Shown: one piece after another, positions 51,605 through 60,072 of the stretch
How positions within the stretch are numbered: the first letter of the stretch is position 1
Layout of the letters: the number at the start of each line of letters is the position of its first letter
NCBI RefSeq assembly: GCF_001887355.1
Contig: NZ_MPIN01000001.1
Coordinates: forward strand, 496,001 to 560,000
From: Cystobacter ferrugineus
Lineage (GTDB): Bacteria; Myxococcota; Myxococcia; Myxococcales; Myxococcaceae
Length of the DNA: 64,000 bases
Direction: 5' to 3'
Program-made: the position numbers and the translations under genes
Notes under the pieces: generated by a model
What the model was told of the DNA's origin: nothing
The model's input: only the letters and a program-made list of their open reading frames with translations
Databases searched by the model: none

Positions 51605-51955
51605 TCAGGTGAATAACAGAGGCCGGCAGGCCCGGGCCAGCCGCAGCGCATCGCGGGCGAGCCCGTGGCTGGCCGCGTTCCCGTCCAGCCAGGCGGCGCG
51701 CGCCACCTGGTTGCTCAGCTCGAAGCACAGCGTCGCCGTGCGCCGGGACAACTGGCTGTCCTTGCGCAGCGCCCGCACGTTCAGCTCGCACAGCTCCGCG
51801 CACTGGCGCAGCAGGCGCATGGGCTCACTGTCGGCGCGCATGCCGCGTGCCACCAACTGCTTCATCGCCGCCTCGCAGGATGCCTGACAGCTCTGGCTCG
51901 CCACGATGCATTGATTGATGTCCACCGTCGCGCCACCGAGTCGCACTCCAGACAT
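51605..51955 (-). CDS. Small helical Cys-rich protein coupled to DUF2339
   Basis: A 116-residue soluble protein starting at ATG 51955 behind GGAGGTGG. It has Cys at regular helical spacing (INQCIVASQSCQASCEAAMK, LRQCAELCELNVRALRK, TATLCFELS, ACRPLL). The spacing resembles four-helix-bundle Cys-rich proteins of the DUF326/Csp kind that bind copper or clusters, though the Cys number is lower. No signal peptide. It probably forms an operon with the DUF2339 gene. The metal-binding idea is inference. Confidence 0.6.
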   Translation of the reverse strand: MSGVRLGGATVDINQCIVASQSCQASCEAAMKQLVARGMRADSEPMRLLRQCAELCELNVRALRKDSQLSRRTATLCFELSNQVARAAWLDGNAASHGLARDALRLARACRPLLFT

Positions 51956-52111
51956 GCCCGCCACCTCCACAGCCGCTCCCAAGCTACGCACGTTCCCCAG
52001 GGCCGCAACCGGTCCGACGTTCAGCGAACGACATGTCCGCTTTCCTTCACGTCGCCGTCACATGCCCTCGTCCCGTCCGTTGGGAGCACACATTCGCGTA
52101 CCCGCGGGGGG

Positions 52112-53278
52112 TTACGCCTGGACGGGGTACTGCGATAGCACCGCGAGGATCCCCTCGCCATAGAGACCCACGCGTTTGTCGCCCAGGTAGGGCAGGGCGC
52201 GCAGCTCATCGAGGCTCGCCGGGGGACGGGACACGAGGGCATCGAAAAGAGCGTTGGGCAACACCACGGAAGGAGTCACCTTGCGTGCCGCCGCCTGCTC
52301 CGAGCGCCAGACCTTGAGCGCGTCCTCGCGCTTGCGCCGGTTGGCGTCGCGCGGGCCCCGCTCCTCCACCTCCGGCTTGAGCTCGCCCTGGCGGGACTTC
52401 TCGAGCAGCTCGCGCACCAGGGCGATCACCTCCTCGCCGTGCGCGCGCACGAAGGCCCCGCGCACGCCGGCGGCCCGGGCCAGCTCCTTGGTGTTGCCAG
52501 GCGGTTTGAGCGCGATGTCGGTGATGGCCATGTTGGAGAGCGTGCGCCCCATGGGGACGTTCTCCGCCTCGGCCCACTCCAGGCGCTTCTTGTGCAGCGC
52601 CTGGGCGATGGCGTTGGCGAGCAGCAGTTGTGCCGGGGACAGTCCGCCCTTGGGCAGCTTGGGCTTGAACTCCGCGCCCACGTCGGGCCGGGCCGCGGCC
52701 TCGTCGCACATGCGCTGGCAGTCGAGCAGCACCTCCTCGAGCACGTCCGCCTTGCGGCACTCCTCGCGCACCTGGCGGCCGAGCTCCACGAGGTAGCGCA
52801 CGTCGTTGGCGATGTAGTCGCGCATCCCCGGAGGCAGGGGCCGCAGGGCGAAGTCCGACTGCTGGTGCTCCTTGGGCAGCTCCACGCCCAGCCGCTCGCG
52901 CGCGAGATCCGCCAGGCCCACCTTGGGCCACCCCAGGAGCGTGGCGGCGCGGTGCGTGTCGAACAGCCCGCGCACGCGCACGCCCGCCTCGGCCAGGAAG
53001 GGCAGGTCTCCCGAGGCCGCGTGGAAGAACTTGGTGCGGTCCGGATCCTCCATCACCCGCGCGAGCAGCGAGGGATTCACGCCGGGCTGGAGCGTGTCGA
53101 ACAGGAAGACGTCCGTGTCCGTGGCGATCTGCAGGAAACACAGGCGGGCGCGAAAGGAGTGCATCGCGTCCGTCTCCACATCCACGGACAGCTCGCGCGC
53201 CTGCTCCAGCGTGCGGGCGGCCGCCTGAGCCGTCGCGGCGTCCTCGATGTCCTGTGCTCCCGTGGGAAAGGTCGGCAT
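52112..53278 (-). CDS. rnd: Ribonuclease D-like 3'-5' exonuclease
   Basis: A 388-residue DEDD-type exonuclease with C-terminal HRDC-like regions, used in tRNA 3' maturation. Exo motifs: DVETDAMHSFRARLCFLQIA (Asp and Glu of Exo I, about 33-35), FFHAASGDLPFL (Exo II) and MRDYIANDVRYLVELGRQ (Exo III), with the family segment HQQSDFALRPLPPGM. The C-terminus has SPAQLLLANAIAQALHKKRL and LDELRALPYLGDKRVGLYGE, HRDC-like. Start ATG 53278; open frame upstream is not conserved in character. Divergent from ttcA across 76 bases. Confidence 0.88.
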   Translation of the reverse strand: MPTFPTGAQDIEDAATAQAAARTLEQARELSVDVETDAMHSFRARLCFLQIATDTDVFLFDTLQPGVNPSLLARVMEDPDRTKFFHAASGDLPFLAEAGVRVRGLFDTHRAATLLGWPKVGLADLARERLGVELPKEHQQSDFALRPLPPGMRDYIANDVRYLVELGRQVREECRKADVLEEVLLDCQRMCDEAAARPDVGAEFKPKLPKGGLSPAQLLLANAIAQALHKKRLEWAEAENVPMGRTLSNMAITDIALKPPGNTKELARAAGVRGAFVRAHGEEVIALVRELLEKSRQGELKPEVEERGPRDANRRKREDALKVWRSEQAAARKVTPSVVLPNALFDALVSRPPASLDELRALPYLGDKRVGLYGEGILAVLSQYPVQA

Positions 53279-53354
53279 GGCGGAAAGCAGGCTAGCGGAC
53301 CGGCCCTCCACGTGGAGGGTGTTTTTTCCGCCACCGCGGCTAGGATGACACCCA

Positions 53355-54215
53355 ATGACTCCCGATGTGCTCCGCCTGGAAAAGAACCTGCTCGGCCACA
53401 TGGGCCGTGCCATTTCGGACTACTCCCTCATCTCCGAGGGAGACCGCATCATGGTGGGGGTGTCGGGAGGCAAGGATTCCTACACCCTGCTCTACCTGCT
53501 GCGTGAACTGCAGCGCCGCGCCCCAGTGAAATTCGAATTGCTGGCGGTGAACCTGGATCAGGGTCATCCGGGTTTTCCGGCGCACGTACTGGAGGGCTGG
53601 TTCCAGAGCGAGGGCTTCGCCTACAAGATGCTCAAGGAGGACACCTACTCGGTGGTCCTCGAGAAGACACCGCCGGGCAAGACGCAGTGCACGGTGTGCT
53701 CGCGCCTGCGCCGGGGCATCCTCTACACGGCGGCGGTGGAGCTGGGCTGCAACAAGATTGCCCTCGGCCACCACCGCGACGACCTGGTGCACACGCTCCT
53801 GCTCAACCTCTTCTTCGCCGGCTCGCTCAAGGCGATGCCGCCGGTGCTCAAGAGCGATGATGGCCGCAACACCGTCATCCGCCCGCTGTGCTACGCGCCG
53901 GAGAAGGACATCGCCGCGTACGCCGCGCTCAAGCAGTTCCCCATCATTCCGTGCGACCTGTGCGGCTCGCAGGAGAACCTGCAGCGCAAGCGCATGCAGA
54001 AGCTGGTGGAGGAGCTGGGCCGCGACATCCCCAACGTGCGCCAGAGCGTGCTGTCCGCCATGAGCAACGTGCGCCCGAGCCACTTGATGGACCGGCAGCT
54101 CTTCGACTTCTCGGCGCTCGCGTCCGAGGGCGCTTCGCCCGTGGACGCGCGGGCACAACACGACGGTGGCACGAACGAAGGGAGGGTGGGCGGATGCCTC
54201 GAGAACAGGCAGTGA
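53355..54215 (+). CDS. ttcA: tRNA 2-thiocytidine(32) synthetase TtcA
   Basis: A 286-residue ATP-dependent sulfurtransferase that thiolates C32 of some tRNAs, using an Fe-S cluster. PP-loop [18 protein letters not shown] (about 35-52). Cluster Cys pair [13 protein letters not shown] (about 115-118) and third Cys in the region [15 protein letters not shown] (about 200-203). [20 protein letters not shown] is the usual HxxDD segment. The C-terminal 25 residues (from ASEGASPVD) look like a species-specific extension. Overlaps the TerB-like gene by 22 bases. Confidence 0.94.
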   Translation: MTPDVLRLEKNLLGHMGRAISDYSLISEGDRIMVGVSGGKDSYTLLYLLRELQRRAPVKFELLAVNLDQGHPGFPAHVLEGWFQSEGFAYKMLKEDTYSVVLEKTPPGKTQCTVCSRLRRGILYTAAVELGCNKIALGHHRDDLVHTLLLNLFFAGSLKAMPPVLKSDDGRNTVIRPLCYAPEKDIAAYAALKQFPIIPCDLCGSQENLQRKRMQKLVEELGRDIPNVRQSVLSAMSNVRPSHLMDRQLFDFSALASEGASPVDARAQHDGGTNEGRVGGCLENRQ

Positions 54216-55021
54216 AGGCGCGCAAGGAGCGCAACGCGGCACTGGTGGAAGTGATGTTGCTGGCGGCCATGGCCGACGGCAAGGTGACGCAGCTGGAGCT
54301 GCAGACGCTGCTCCGCCGCGTCATCGAGCGCCCGGAGTTCGAGGGCACCAAACCCGAGGAGCTCAACGCCCTGGTGGAGGCGAGCGCCAAGCGGTTGTCC
54401 AAGGCGCATGACCTGGAGGAGATCCTCACCTCGCTGCGCGAGCGCCTGGTGGGCCACAAGTCGAGGATGCTCGGCTTCGGGCTGGCGGCGGCCATCGCGT
54501 TCGCGGACCACCGGGCCACGCGCGCGGAGCTGGGCCTGCTCAAGCTCTTCCAGGCCGCGCTCGGCATCTCCGAGGACGAGGTGGCGCAGATCATCGACGT
54601 CATCGAGGGCGGTGGCAGCCTCTCGGAGGCGCTGGGCGAGCCGCTCGAGCGCCTGTACGCCGAGGTGATGGTGCTGGTGAGCGCCGCGGACGGCAAGCTC
54701 AAGGAGGCCGAGGCGCGCGAGCTGGTGGAGAGCTTCGCGTCGGATCCGCTCTTCCACAACGTGAGCCCCGAGCGGGCGCAGGACTTCGTGAGCGAGGCGG
54801 TGTCGGCGCTCGTGGCCGAGGGCCTGCCGCAGCGCCTGCACGTGCTCGCGCATGGGTTGACGACGCACGCCCAGCGGCTCAAGGCGTACCGGCTGGCGAC
54901 GAAGATCGCGCACGCGGGTGGACAGGAGCCCACGGCGGCCGAGCAGCGCATCCTCCACATCCTCCAGGCGACCTTCGGGCTGGCGGACGACGAGGTGGCG
55001 CGGCTGGACCGGCAGGCCTGA
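54194..55021 (+). CDS. TerB-like helical protein
   Basis: A 275-residue protein with two, possibly three, TerB/DjlA-like helical modules: [20 protein letters not shown] (about 13-32), [20 protein letters not shown] (about 95-114) and [20 protein letters not shown] (about 157-176), each with the A-x-A-D-G-x-x-x-x-E pattern that carries acidic metal ligands. TerB-type domains are linked to tellurite resistance and membrane-associated stress complexes. The ATG 54194 lies inside the end of ttcA. No signal peptide. Confidence 0.72.
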   Translation: MPREQAVKARKERNAALVEVMLLAAMADGKVTQLELQTLLRRVIERPEFEGTKPEELNALVEASAKRLSKAHDLEEILTSLRERLVGHKSRMLGFGLAAAIAFADHRATRAELGLLKLFQAALGISEDEVAQIIDVIEGGGSLSEALGEPLERLYAEVMVLVSAADGKLKEAEARELVESFASDPLFHNVSPERAQDFVSEAVSALVAEGLPQRLHVLAHGLTTHAQRLKAYRLATKIAHAGGQEPTAAEQRILHILQATFGLADDEVARLDRQA

Positions 55022-55040
55022 GCGAGGAGCCCCGCCCGAC

Positions 55041-55862
55041 ATGCCTGGTCCGCCTTCCGCGCAGAGCCGCGTCGCCTTCCGGTTCGGTCTGCCGCCCTCG
55101 CTGGGCAACGCGCCCGCGCTCGAGCGGGCCGAGCCCCTCTCCGCGTTCCTCTCGCGCGCGCTGGGCCGCAAGGTGGAGGTGGGCGTGGCGGCCAGCTACG
55201 AGGCGCTCGCCAAGGACTTGCTCGCGGGCCGGGCGGATGCCATCTGGGCGCCGCCCTTCGTGTGTGCGCGCGTGGAGGCCCTGGGCGTGCGGGTGCTGGC
55301 GCGGGGCGTGCGGCGCGGCCGTTCCTCCTACCGCTCGGCGCTGGTGGCGCGCGCGGACGCGGGGCTCACGGTGGAGGGGCTCCAGGGCAAGCGCGTGGCG
55401 TGGGTGGACCGGGAGTCGGTGGGTGGCTATCTGCTGCCGGCGGCGCACCTGAAGGCCCGGGGCCTGGAGCCCGCCAAGGTGTTCTCCTCGCAGCTCTTCA
55501 CCGGCTCGTACCGGGCGGCGTTGGAGTCGGTGCGCGACGGCCTGGCGGACGTGGCGGGTGTGTTCTGCCCGCCGGAGTCCACCGGGCTCACCTACGCGGA
55601 TGGCGTGGAGGTGGTGTTGCCGGGCCACGGTGGGGCGTTCTCGCTGCTCGCCTATACGGAGGAAGCGCCCAATGACGGGGTGCCCGTGGGCATGGGCGTG
55701 GCGCCCGAGCTCGTGGCGCTGTTGGAGCGCGCCTTCCTGGGGCTGCACCAGGGCGAGGAGGGCAGGCGCTTGCTGGAGGGCATCTTCGTCGCGGATCGCT
55801 TCGAGCCAGCGCCCCGCATGGGCTACCGCGCGCTCTACCGCGTGGCCCTCGCGAGTCTCTAG
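55041..55862 (+). CDS. PhnD-like periplasmic-binding-fold protein without clear signal
   Basis: A 273-residue protein of the phosphate/phosphonate-binding (PhnD) superfamily: FRFGLPPSLGNAPALERAEP, YEALAKDLLAGRADAIWAPP, LQGKRVAWVDRESVGGYLLP and GSYRAALESVRDGLADVAGV. The usual signal peptide is missing, so it may act in the cytoplasm as a small-molecule sensor, or the start may be misassigned. It follows the TerB-like gene by 19 bases in the same direction. Its stop codon overlaps the convergent hmuV stop (CTAG shared). Confidence 0.78.
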   Translation: MPGPPSAQSRVAFRFGLPPSLGNAPALERAEPLSAFLSRALGRKVEVGVAASYEALAKDLLAGRADAIWAPPFVCARVEALGVRVLARGVRRGRSSYRSALVARADAGLTVEGLQGKRVAWVDRESVGGYLLPAAHLKARGLEPAKVFSSQLFTGSYRAALESVRDGLADVAGVFCPPESTGLTYADGVEVVLPGHGGAFSLLAYTEEAPNDGVPVGMGVAPELVALLERAFLGLHQGEEGRRLLEGIFVADRFEPAPRMGYRALYRVALASL

Positions 55863-56686
55863 GCCCTCGGCACGTGCGCACGAGGGGTGTGCGCGCGCTG
55901 CTCTCCCGAGATGATGAGCGGGCACTCCAGCCACGGGTGGGGCAGGGCCGTCATGGGATAGCCGAACGCCCGGGTGAGCACCTCCGTCGTCATCACCTCG
56001 TGGGGTGTTCCGAAGGCGAGCACCCGCCGCTCGGCGAGCACGAGCACCTTGTCCGCGTACTGCGAGACGAGGTTCAGGTCATGGAGGATGAGCAGCGCCG
56101 CGACGCCTTCCCGGGTCAGCTCCTTCACCAGTTGCAGGGTGCGGTGCTGGTAGGCGACGTCCAGGGCGCTCGTGGGCTCGTCCAGGAGGATCAACCGCTG
56201 CCCCGGCGAGCCGTGGAGCTGGGCGAGCGCGCGCGCCAGGTGGACGCGCTGCTGCTCTCCTCCGGACAGCGTCAGGTAGTCACGCCCCTCGTAGCCGCCC
56301 AGTCCGACCCGCGCCAGACAGTCGCGCGCGATGCGCACGTCCTCGCGAGACTCCGGCCGGTGGCGCAGGTGGGGAATCCTTCCCAGCATCACCACCTCCA
56401 GCACCTCGGAGGCGAAGGGAAGGGTCGTGGTCTGCGGAACCACCGCCCGCCGCCGGGCCAGCTCCTCGCGCGGCTGGCTCGCCAGGGGCGCGCCGAAGAC
56501 ACGCACCTCGCCCTGCTGACCCATCATCTCCCCCGTCAGGTGGTTGAGCAGCGTGCTCTTGCCCGCGCCATTGCGCCCGATGATGGCCAGGAACTCGCCC
56601 GGCTCCAGGGCCAGGTCGATGCCGGTGAGCAGCGGGGTGGCGCCGATCTGGCAGTGCAGTTGATGGACTTCGAGGGCCGCGGTCAT
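55859..56686 (-). CDS. hmuV: Haem ABC transporter ATP-binding protein HmuV
   Basis: A 275-residue ABC ATPase. Walker A IIGRNGAGKSTLLNHL (about 34-49), signature LSGGEQQRVHLARAL (about 143-157), Walker B RLILLDEPTSALD (about 165-177), H-loop LLILHDLNLVSQYAD (about 195-209). PLASQPREELARRRAVVPQ and the HDLNLVSQYADKV region are typical of HmuV haemin importers. ATG 56686 overlaps the permease stop as ATGA. Open frame upstream belongs to the antisense/shifted reading of hmuU. Confidence 0.92.
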   Translation of the reverse strand: MTAALEVHQLHCQIGATPLLTGIDLALEPGEFLAIIGRNGAGKSTLLNHLTGEMMGQQGEVRVFGAPLASQPREELARRRAVVPQTTTLPFASEVLEVVMLGRIPHLRHRPESREDVRIARDCLARVGLGGYEGRDYLTLSGGEQQRVHLARALAQLHGSPGQRLILLDEPTSALDVAYQHRTLQLVKELTREGVAALLILHDLNLVSQYADKVLVLAERRVLAFGTPHEVMTTEVLTRAFGYPMTALPHPWLECPLIISGEQRAHTPRAHVPRA

Positions 56687-57762
56687 GAGACGGGGAGCCT
56701 CCGCTGTCTCAGGATCAGGTAGAGGAAGAAGGGGGCGCCGGTGAGCGCGGTCACGATGCCGATGGGCAGCTCGGAGGGGATGACGACGGTGCGCGCGACC
56801 AGGTCCGAGAGCACCAGGAGCGTCGCGCCGAGCAGCGCCGACAGGGGCAGGAGCACCCGGTGGTTGGGTCCCAGGCAGATGCGGATGAGGTGCGGCACCA
56901 CGAGCCCCGCGAAGCCGATCATCCCGGAGAAGGCCACCGCCCCGCCCACGCCCAGGGCCACGAGCGTCACGAGTTGCCACTTGAGCCGCTCCACGGAGAT
57001 GCCCAGGTAGTTCGCGTTCGACTCGCCCAGCATCAGGGCGTTGAGCGGGTTGCACAGCAGCGTCACGCCCACGGCGCACACCAGCACGAGCGGCGCCAGC
57101 GTGGACACCGTCTCCCAGGTCGCTCCCGACAGCGAGCCGAGCTGCCAGAAGGTGAGGGTGCGCAGTTGATCGTCCGTGGACAGGTAGGTGAAGAGGCCCG
57201 TGCCCGCCAGGCACAGGGCGTTGATGGCCACGCCGCACAGCAGCATCGTCGCCACCTGGGTCCTGCCGTTGCCCCGCGCGAGCGAGGAGATGAGGAGGAT
57301 GGCCCCGAGGCTGCCCCCGAACGCCGCCACCGGCTGGGTGTGCAGGCCGAGGAGGTTCACCTTGAGCACGGTGACCGCGGCCACCGCGAGCGAGGCGCCT
57401 CCCGAGACCCCGAGCAGACCGGGATCGGCCAGGGGGTTGCGGAACAGGCCCTGGAGGGCCGCACCCGCGATGGCGAGCGCCGCGCCCACCAGCGCTCCCA
57501 TGAGGACGCGGGGCAGGCGGACGGCGTGGAGCACCGCGGCCTGCTGATCCGTGAAGGTGGCCAGGGGGGAAAGGCCCACCTTCGCGAGGAGGATGGAGAC
57601 GACCTGGGCGGGGCTCATGGACATGGCTCCCGCGCCCATGGAGACGATCATGCACCCGACCAGCAGGGGCACGAGCACGAGCATCCCCCAGATGCGCCGG
57701 CTCCGGGCGGAGGGCACGTGGGTGATGGACGGCTCTGGTTGATCAAGGCCGAGCGTTCGCAT
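56683..57762 (-). CDS. hmuU: Haem ABC transporter permease HmuU
   Basis: A 359-residue BtuC/FecCD-type permease with about nine membrane helices. Landmarks: RLPRVLMGALVGAALAIAGA, LQGLFRNPLADPGLLGVSGG, GVAINALCLAGTGLFTYLS, FWQLGSLSGATWETV, MIGFAGLVVPHLIRICLG and TVVIPSELPIGIVTALTGAP. HmuU moves haem from the binding protein HmuT across the inner membrane. Start overlaps the end of hmuT by 20 bases, and its stop overlaps hmuV. Confidence 0.93.
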   Translation of the reverse strand: MRTLGLDQPEPSITHVPSARSRRIWGMLVLVPLLVGCMIVSMGAGAMSMSPAQVVSILLAKVGLSPLATFTDQQAAVLHAVRLPRVLMGALVGAALAIAGAALQGLFRNPLADPGLLGVSGGASLAVAAVTVLKVNLLGLHTQPVAAFGGSLGAILLISSLARGNGRTQVATMLLCGVAINALCLAGTGLFTYLSTDDQLRTLTFWQLGSLSGATWETVSTLAPLVLVCAVGVTLLCNPLNALMLGESNANYLGISVERLKWQLVTLVALGVGGAVAFSGMIGFAGLVVPHLIRICLGPNHRVLLPLSALLGATLLVLSDLVARTVVIPSELPIGIVTALTGAPFFLYLILRQRRLPVS

Positions 57763-58639
57763 GGAGGGCCGTGAAGAGGGAGTCGGCGAAGAGGGGGAAG
57801 CGGGGACCCACCCAGCGCACCGTGTCGTCCACGGCGATGATCTTCGAGTTCTTGCCCGCGGGCGTCAGGGCCACGCCCGGCATTTTCAGGGCTCCGGCCG
57901 CGCCGCCCACGGCCTCCAGGCTCCGGTTGAGCATGATGATGGCGTCCGGGGCGGCCAGCACCATGCCCTCGGCCGTCAGCGCCTTGGTGCCCGTGGTGAA
58001 GTCCGCGGCGTTCTGACCGCCCACCAGTTCGATGAGCACATGCACGCCCGTGTCCCGTCCGTAGACGAAGGCCTCGCCCGGCCCGTGCGCGTAGATGAAG
58101 AGGATGCGCGGCTTCGTCTTCGTCGCGGCGATGCGCTTGTTGAGCTCCGCCAGCCGCTGATCCATCTCCCGCGTCATCTTCTGACCGGCCTCGGGGATGT
58201 CGAACAGCCGCGCCACGGCCTCGATGCGCCGCTTGAGTCCGGCGATTCCATCCTTCGAGGAGTTCTCCAGCACCAGCACGGGGATGCGCGCGCCCCGGAG
58301 CTGGGCGGCGGTGGCGGCATCCAGGTTCTCCTGGCTGGTCAGGACGACGTCCGGCTGGAGGCTGATGATGCCCTCGACGCTCGGGTGGTAGGGGTGGCCG
58401 ACCTTGGCGATCTTGGCCTGCTCCGGGGGGAAGTTCCCCCCCACGTCGGTGCCCACCACGGTGCCGCCCTTGCCGAGCCCGAAGAGGATCTCCACCAGCG
58501 AGGAGTTGACCGCCACCACCCGCTTGGGCGGGGCGATCTCCACCGTCTGCCCATCCGCCCCCTTCACCGCCGCCGCGGAGGCCAGGGGACTGACGAGCAG
58601 CGTCCCCGTGAACAGCATCGAAATGGCGAGAGCTCTCAT
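57743..58639 (-). CDS. hmuT: Haem-binding periplasmic protein HmuT
   Basis: A 298-residue substrate-binding protein. ATG 58639 gives a signal peptide (MRALAISMLFTGTLLVSPLA, cut near ASAAA). The fold of the Fe-B12/haem class (TroA/FepB-like) is indicated by PPKRVVAVNSSLVEILFGLG, PYHPSVEGIISLQPDVVLTS, TKPRILFIYAHGPGEAFVYG and GMVLAAPDAIIMLNRSLEAV. The Tyr in the AHGPGEAFVYG region is the kind of haem ligand used by HmuT. Fur-like palindrome upstream. Confidence 0.9.
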   Translation of the reverse strand: MRALAISMLFTGTLLVSPLASAAAVKGADGQTVEIAPPKRVVAVNSSLVEILFGLGKGGTVVGTDVGGNFPPEQAKIAKVGHPYHPSVEGIISLQPDVVLTSQENLDAATAAQLRGARIPVLVLENSSKDGIAGLKRRIEAVARLFDIPEAGQKMTREMDQRLAELNKRIAATKTKPRILFIYAHGPGEAFVYGRDTGVHVLIELVGGQNAADFTTGTKALTAEGMVLAAPDAIIMLNRSLEAVGGAAGALKMPGVALTPAGKNSKIIAVDDTVRWVGPRFPLFADSLFTALHANARP

Positions 58640-58713
58640 GGTGGCTGCGCTCCGGGAAAGGGCCGGTGTCGGGCACCCCCCTGGCCGGGTGCACACCCGT
58701 CCGTGGGAGGGGG

Positions 58714-58738
58714 GAATTTGAGTTTGATTCTCAAATTC
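58714..58738 (-). promoter_or_regulatory. Fur-like operator upstream of hmuTUV
   Basis: GAATTTGAG (58714-58722), seven bases, CTCAAATTC (58730-58738): a perfect 9-bp inverted repeat, AT-rich in a GC-rich setting, 75 bases upstream of the hmuT start. Size and character fit a Fur box (TTGAG..CTCAA core), so iron-repressed haem uptake is likely. Regulator identity is inferred. Confidence 0.72.
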
Positions 58739-58811
58739 AAGCAGGGGCGGAGACCTTCCCTTCTCCTGGAGGCGCTGTCAAGCGAGGCGTCGGGCGGGGG
58801 AGGCCCGGCGA

Positions 58812-59978
58812 TCACTTGCCCTTGGAGCCGTCATCACCCGGGCGGGGCGTCTTCACGGCGGGCCGGCCGGGAGAGGAGCTGCCCATCTGCGGCTTGCGCG
58901 CGGGGGCGGGGCTCGCGGCGGAGGGCTTGGGGCGTGGAGGCTGCGCCGGAGCCGGGGCGTGGGCCGGGCCTACCTTGGTCTCCGACGCGGAGCTGATCTC
59001 CCGCGACAGCCGGGGGTCGAACTGGATGACGGTGGGCTCGCTGGCGAAGCGCTCCTCCTCCAGCTCGGTGGCGTACAGCTCCTTCATGAAGGCGGTGAGA
59101 TGGGCCTGGGTGCCCGCCAGCCGCTCGGAGACGAGGAAGTCCTCGAGCGCGAGCTGCAAGTCCCCCGCGCTCTGGAAGCGCTCCTCGCGCCGGCGCGCGA
59201 GCGCCTTCATCACCACCGCGTCCAGGGACTTGGGGATGCCGGGGACCACCTCGGACGGGGGCAGCACGCGCGCGCCCACCACGGCCTTGAGGGTGGCCAT
59301 GTCCGTGTCCCGTTTGAACAGCCGCTGGTGGGTGAGCAGCTCGTAGAAGACGGTGCCCAGGCCGTACACGTCCGAGCGCGCGTCGAGCTCCTCGCCCCGC
59401 GCCTGCTCCGGGGACATGTACGCGTGCTTGCCCTTGATGGTGCCGACGACCGTCTGGGACAGCTTGCCCACCGCCTTGGCCACCCCGAAGTCGATGAGCT
59501 TCACGTTGCCGTTGAAGCCCACGAGCACGTTCTGGGGGGACACGTCCCGGTGGATGAGGCCCAGCTTGCGGCCCGAGGGCGTGCGCGCCTCGTGCGCGTG
59601 GCCCAGGCCCGCGGCCGCGTCCGCGATGATGCGGCACTTGAGCCCCAGGGGCAGTCCGCCCCTGCGTTGCCGGGCGTGCACGTTCACCTGGCTGACGGCC
59701 TCGCCGTGGACGTACTCCATGGCGATGTAGAGCACCCCGTCCACGTCTCCCAGGTCGTAGATCTGCGCGATGTTCGGGTGGTTGAGCACCCCGGCGATGC
59801 GCGCCTCGTCCAGGAACATGTGGATGAATTCGGGGTCCTCGGACAGGTGCGGCAAAAGCCGCTTGACCACCAGCAGCTTCTGGAAGCCCACGGGCCCCTT
59901 CTGACGGGCCAGGAAGACCTGACCCATTCCGCCAGTCGCCAGTTTGCGCAGCAGTTCGTAACGGCCGAAGGTTTCCAC
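58812..59978 (-). CDS. Hanks-type Ser/Thr protein kinase
   Basis: A 388-residue kinase of the myxobacterial type. Gly-rich loop KLATGGMGQVFLA (about 11-23), Lys in LLVVKRLLPHL (about 39), catalytic loop GLIHRDVSPQNVLVG (about 143-157), DFG in KLIDFGVAK (about 165-167), activation segment end AYMSPEQARGEELD, and SDVYGLGTVFYELL. From about 300 the tail is low-complexity Pro/Ala/Ser/Lys (PAHAPAPAQPPRPKPSAASP). No membrane segment. The start used is GTG 59978 (first residue before ETFGRYELL); the frame is open for about 25 codons more without a better start. Confidence 0.9.
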   Translation of the reverse strand: METFGRYELLRKLATGGMGQVFLARQKGPVGFQKLLVVKRLLPHLSEDPEFIHMFLDEARIAGVLNHPNIAQIYDLGDVDGVLYIAMEYVHGEAVSQVNVHARQRRGGLPLGLKCRIIADAAAGLGHAHEARTPSGRKLGLIHRDVSPQNVLVGFNGNVKLIDFGVAKAVGKLSQTVVGTIKGKHAYMSPEQARGEELDARSDVYGLGTVFYELLTHQRLFKRDTDMATLKAVVGARVLPPSEVVPGIPKSLDAVVMKALARRREERFQSAGDLQLALEDFLVSERLAGTQAHLTAFMKELYATELEEERFASEPTVIQFDPRLSREISSASETKVGPAHAPAPAQPPRPKPSAASPAPARKPQMGSSSPGRPAVKTPRPGDDGSKGK

Positions 59979-60072
59979 GAGAGACGTCCACCATAACCGC
60001 CTCCGGGCCACCAGCGGAAGGGTTCCCGCCCGGGTCCGGGCGGGAAGCCACACCGGGAGTGAGGGCCGCCGT

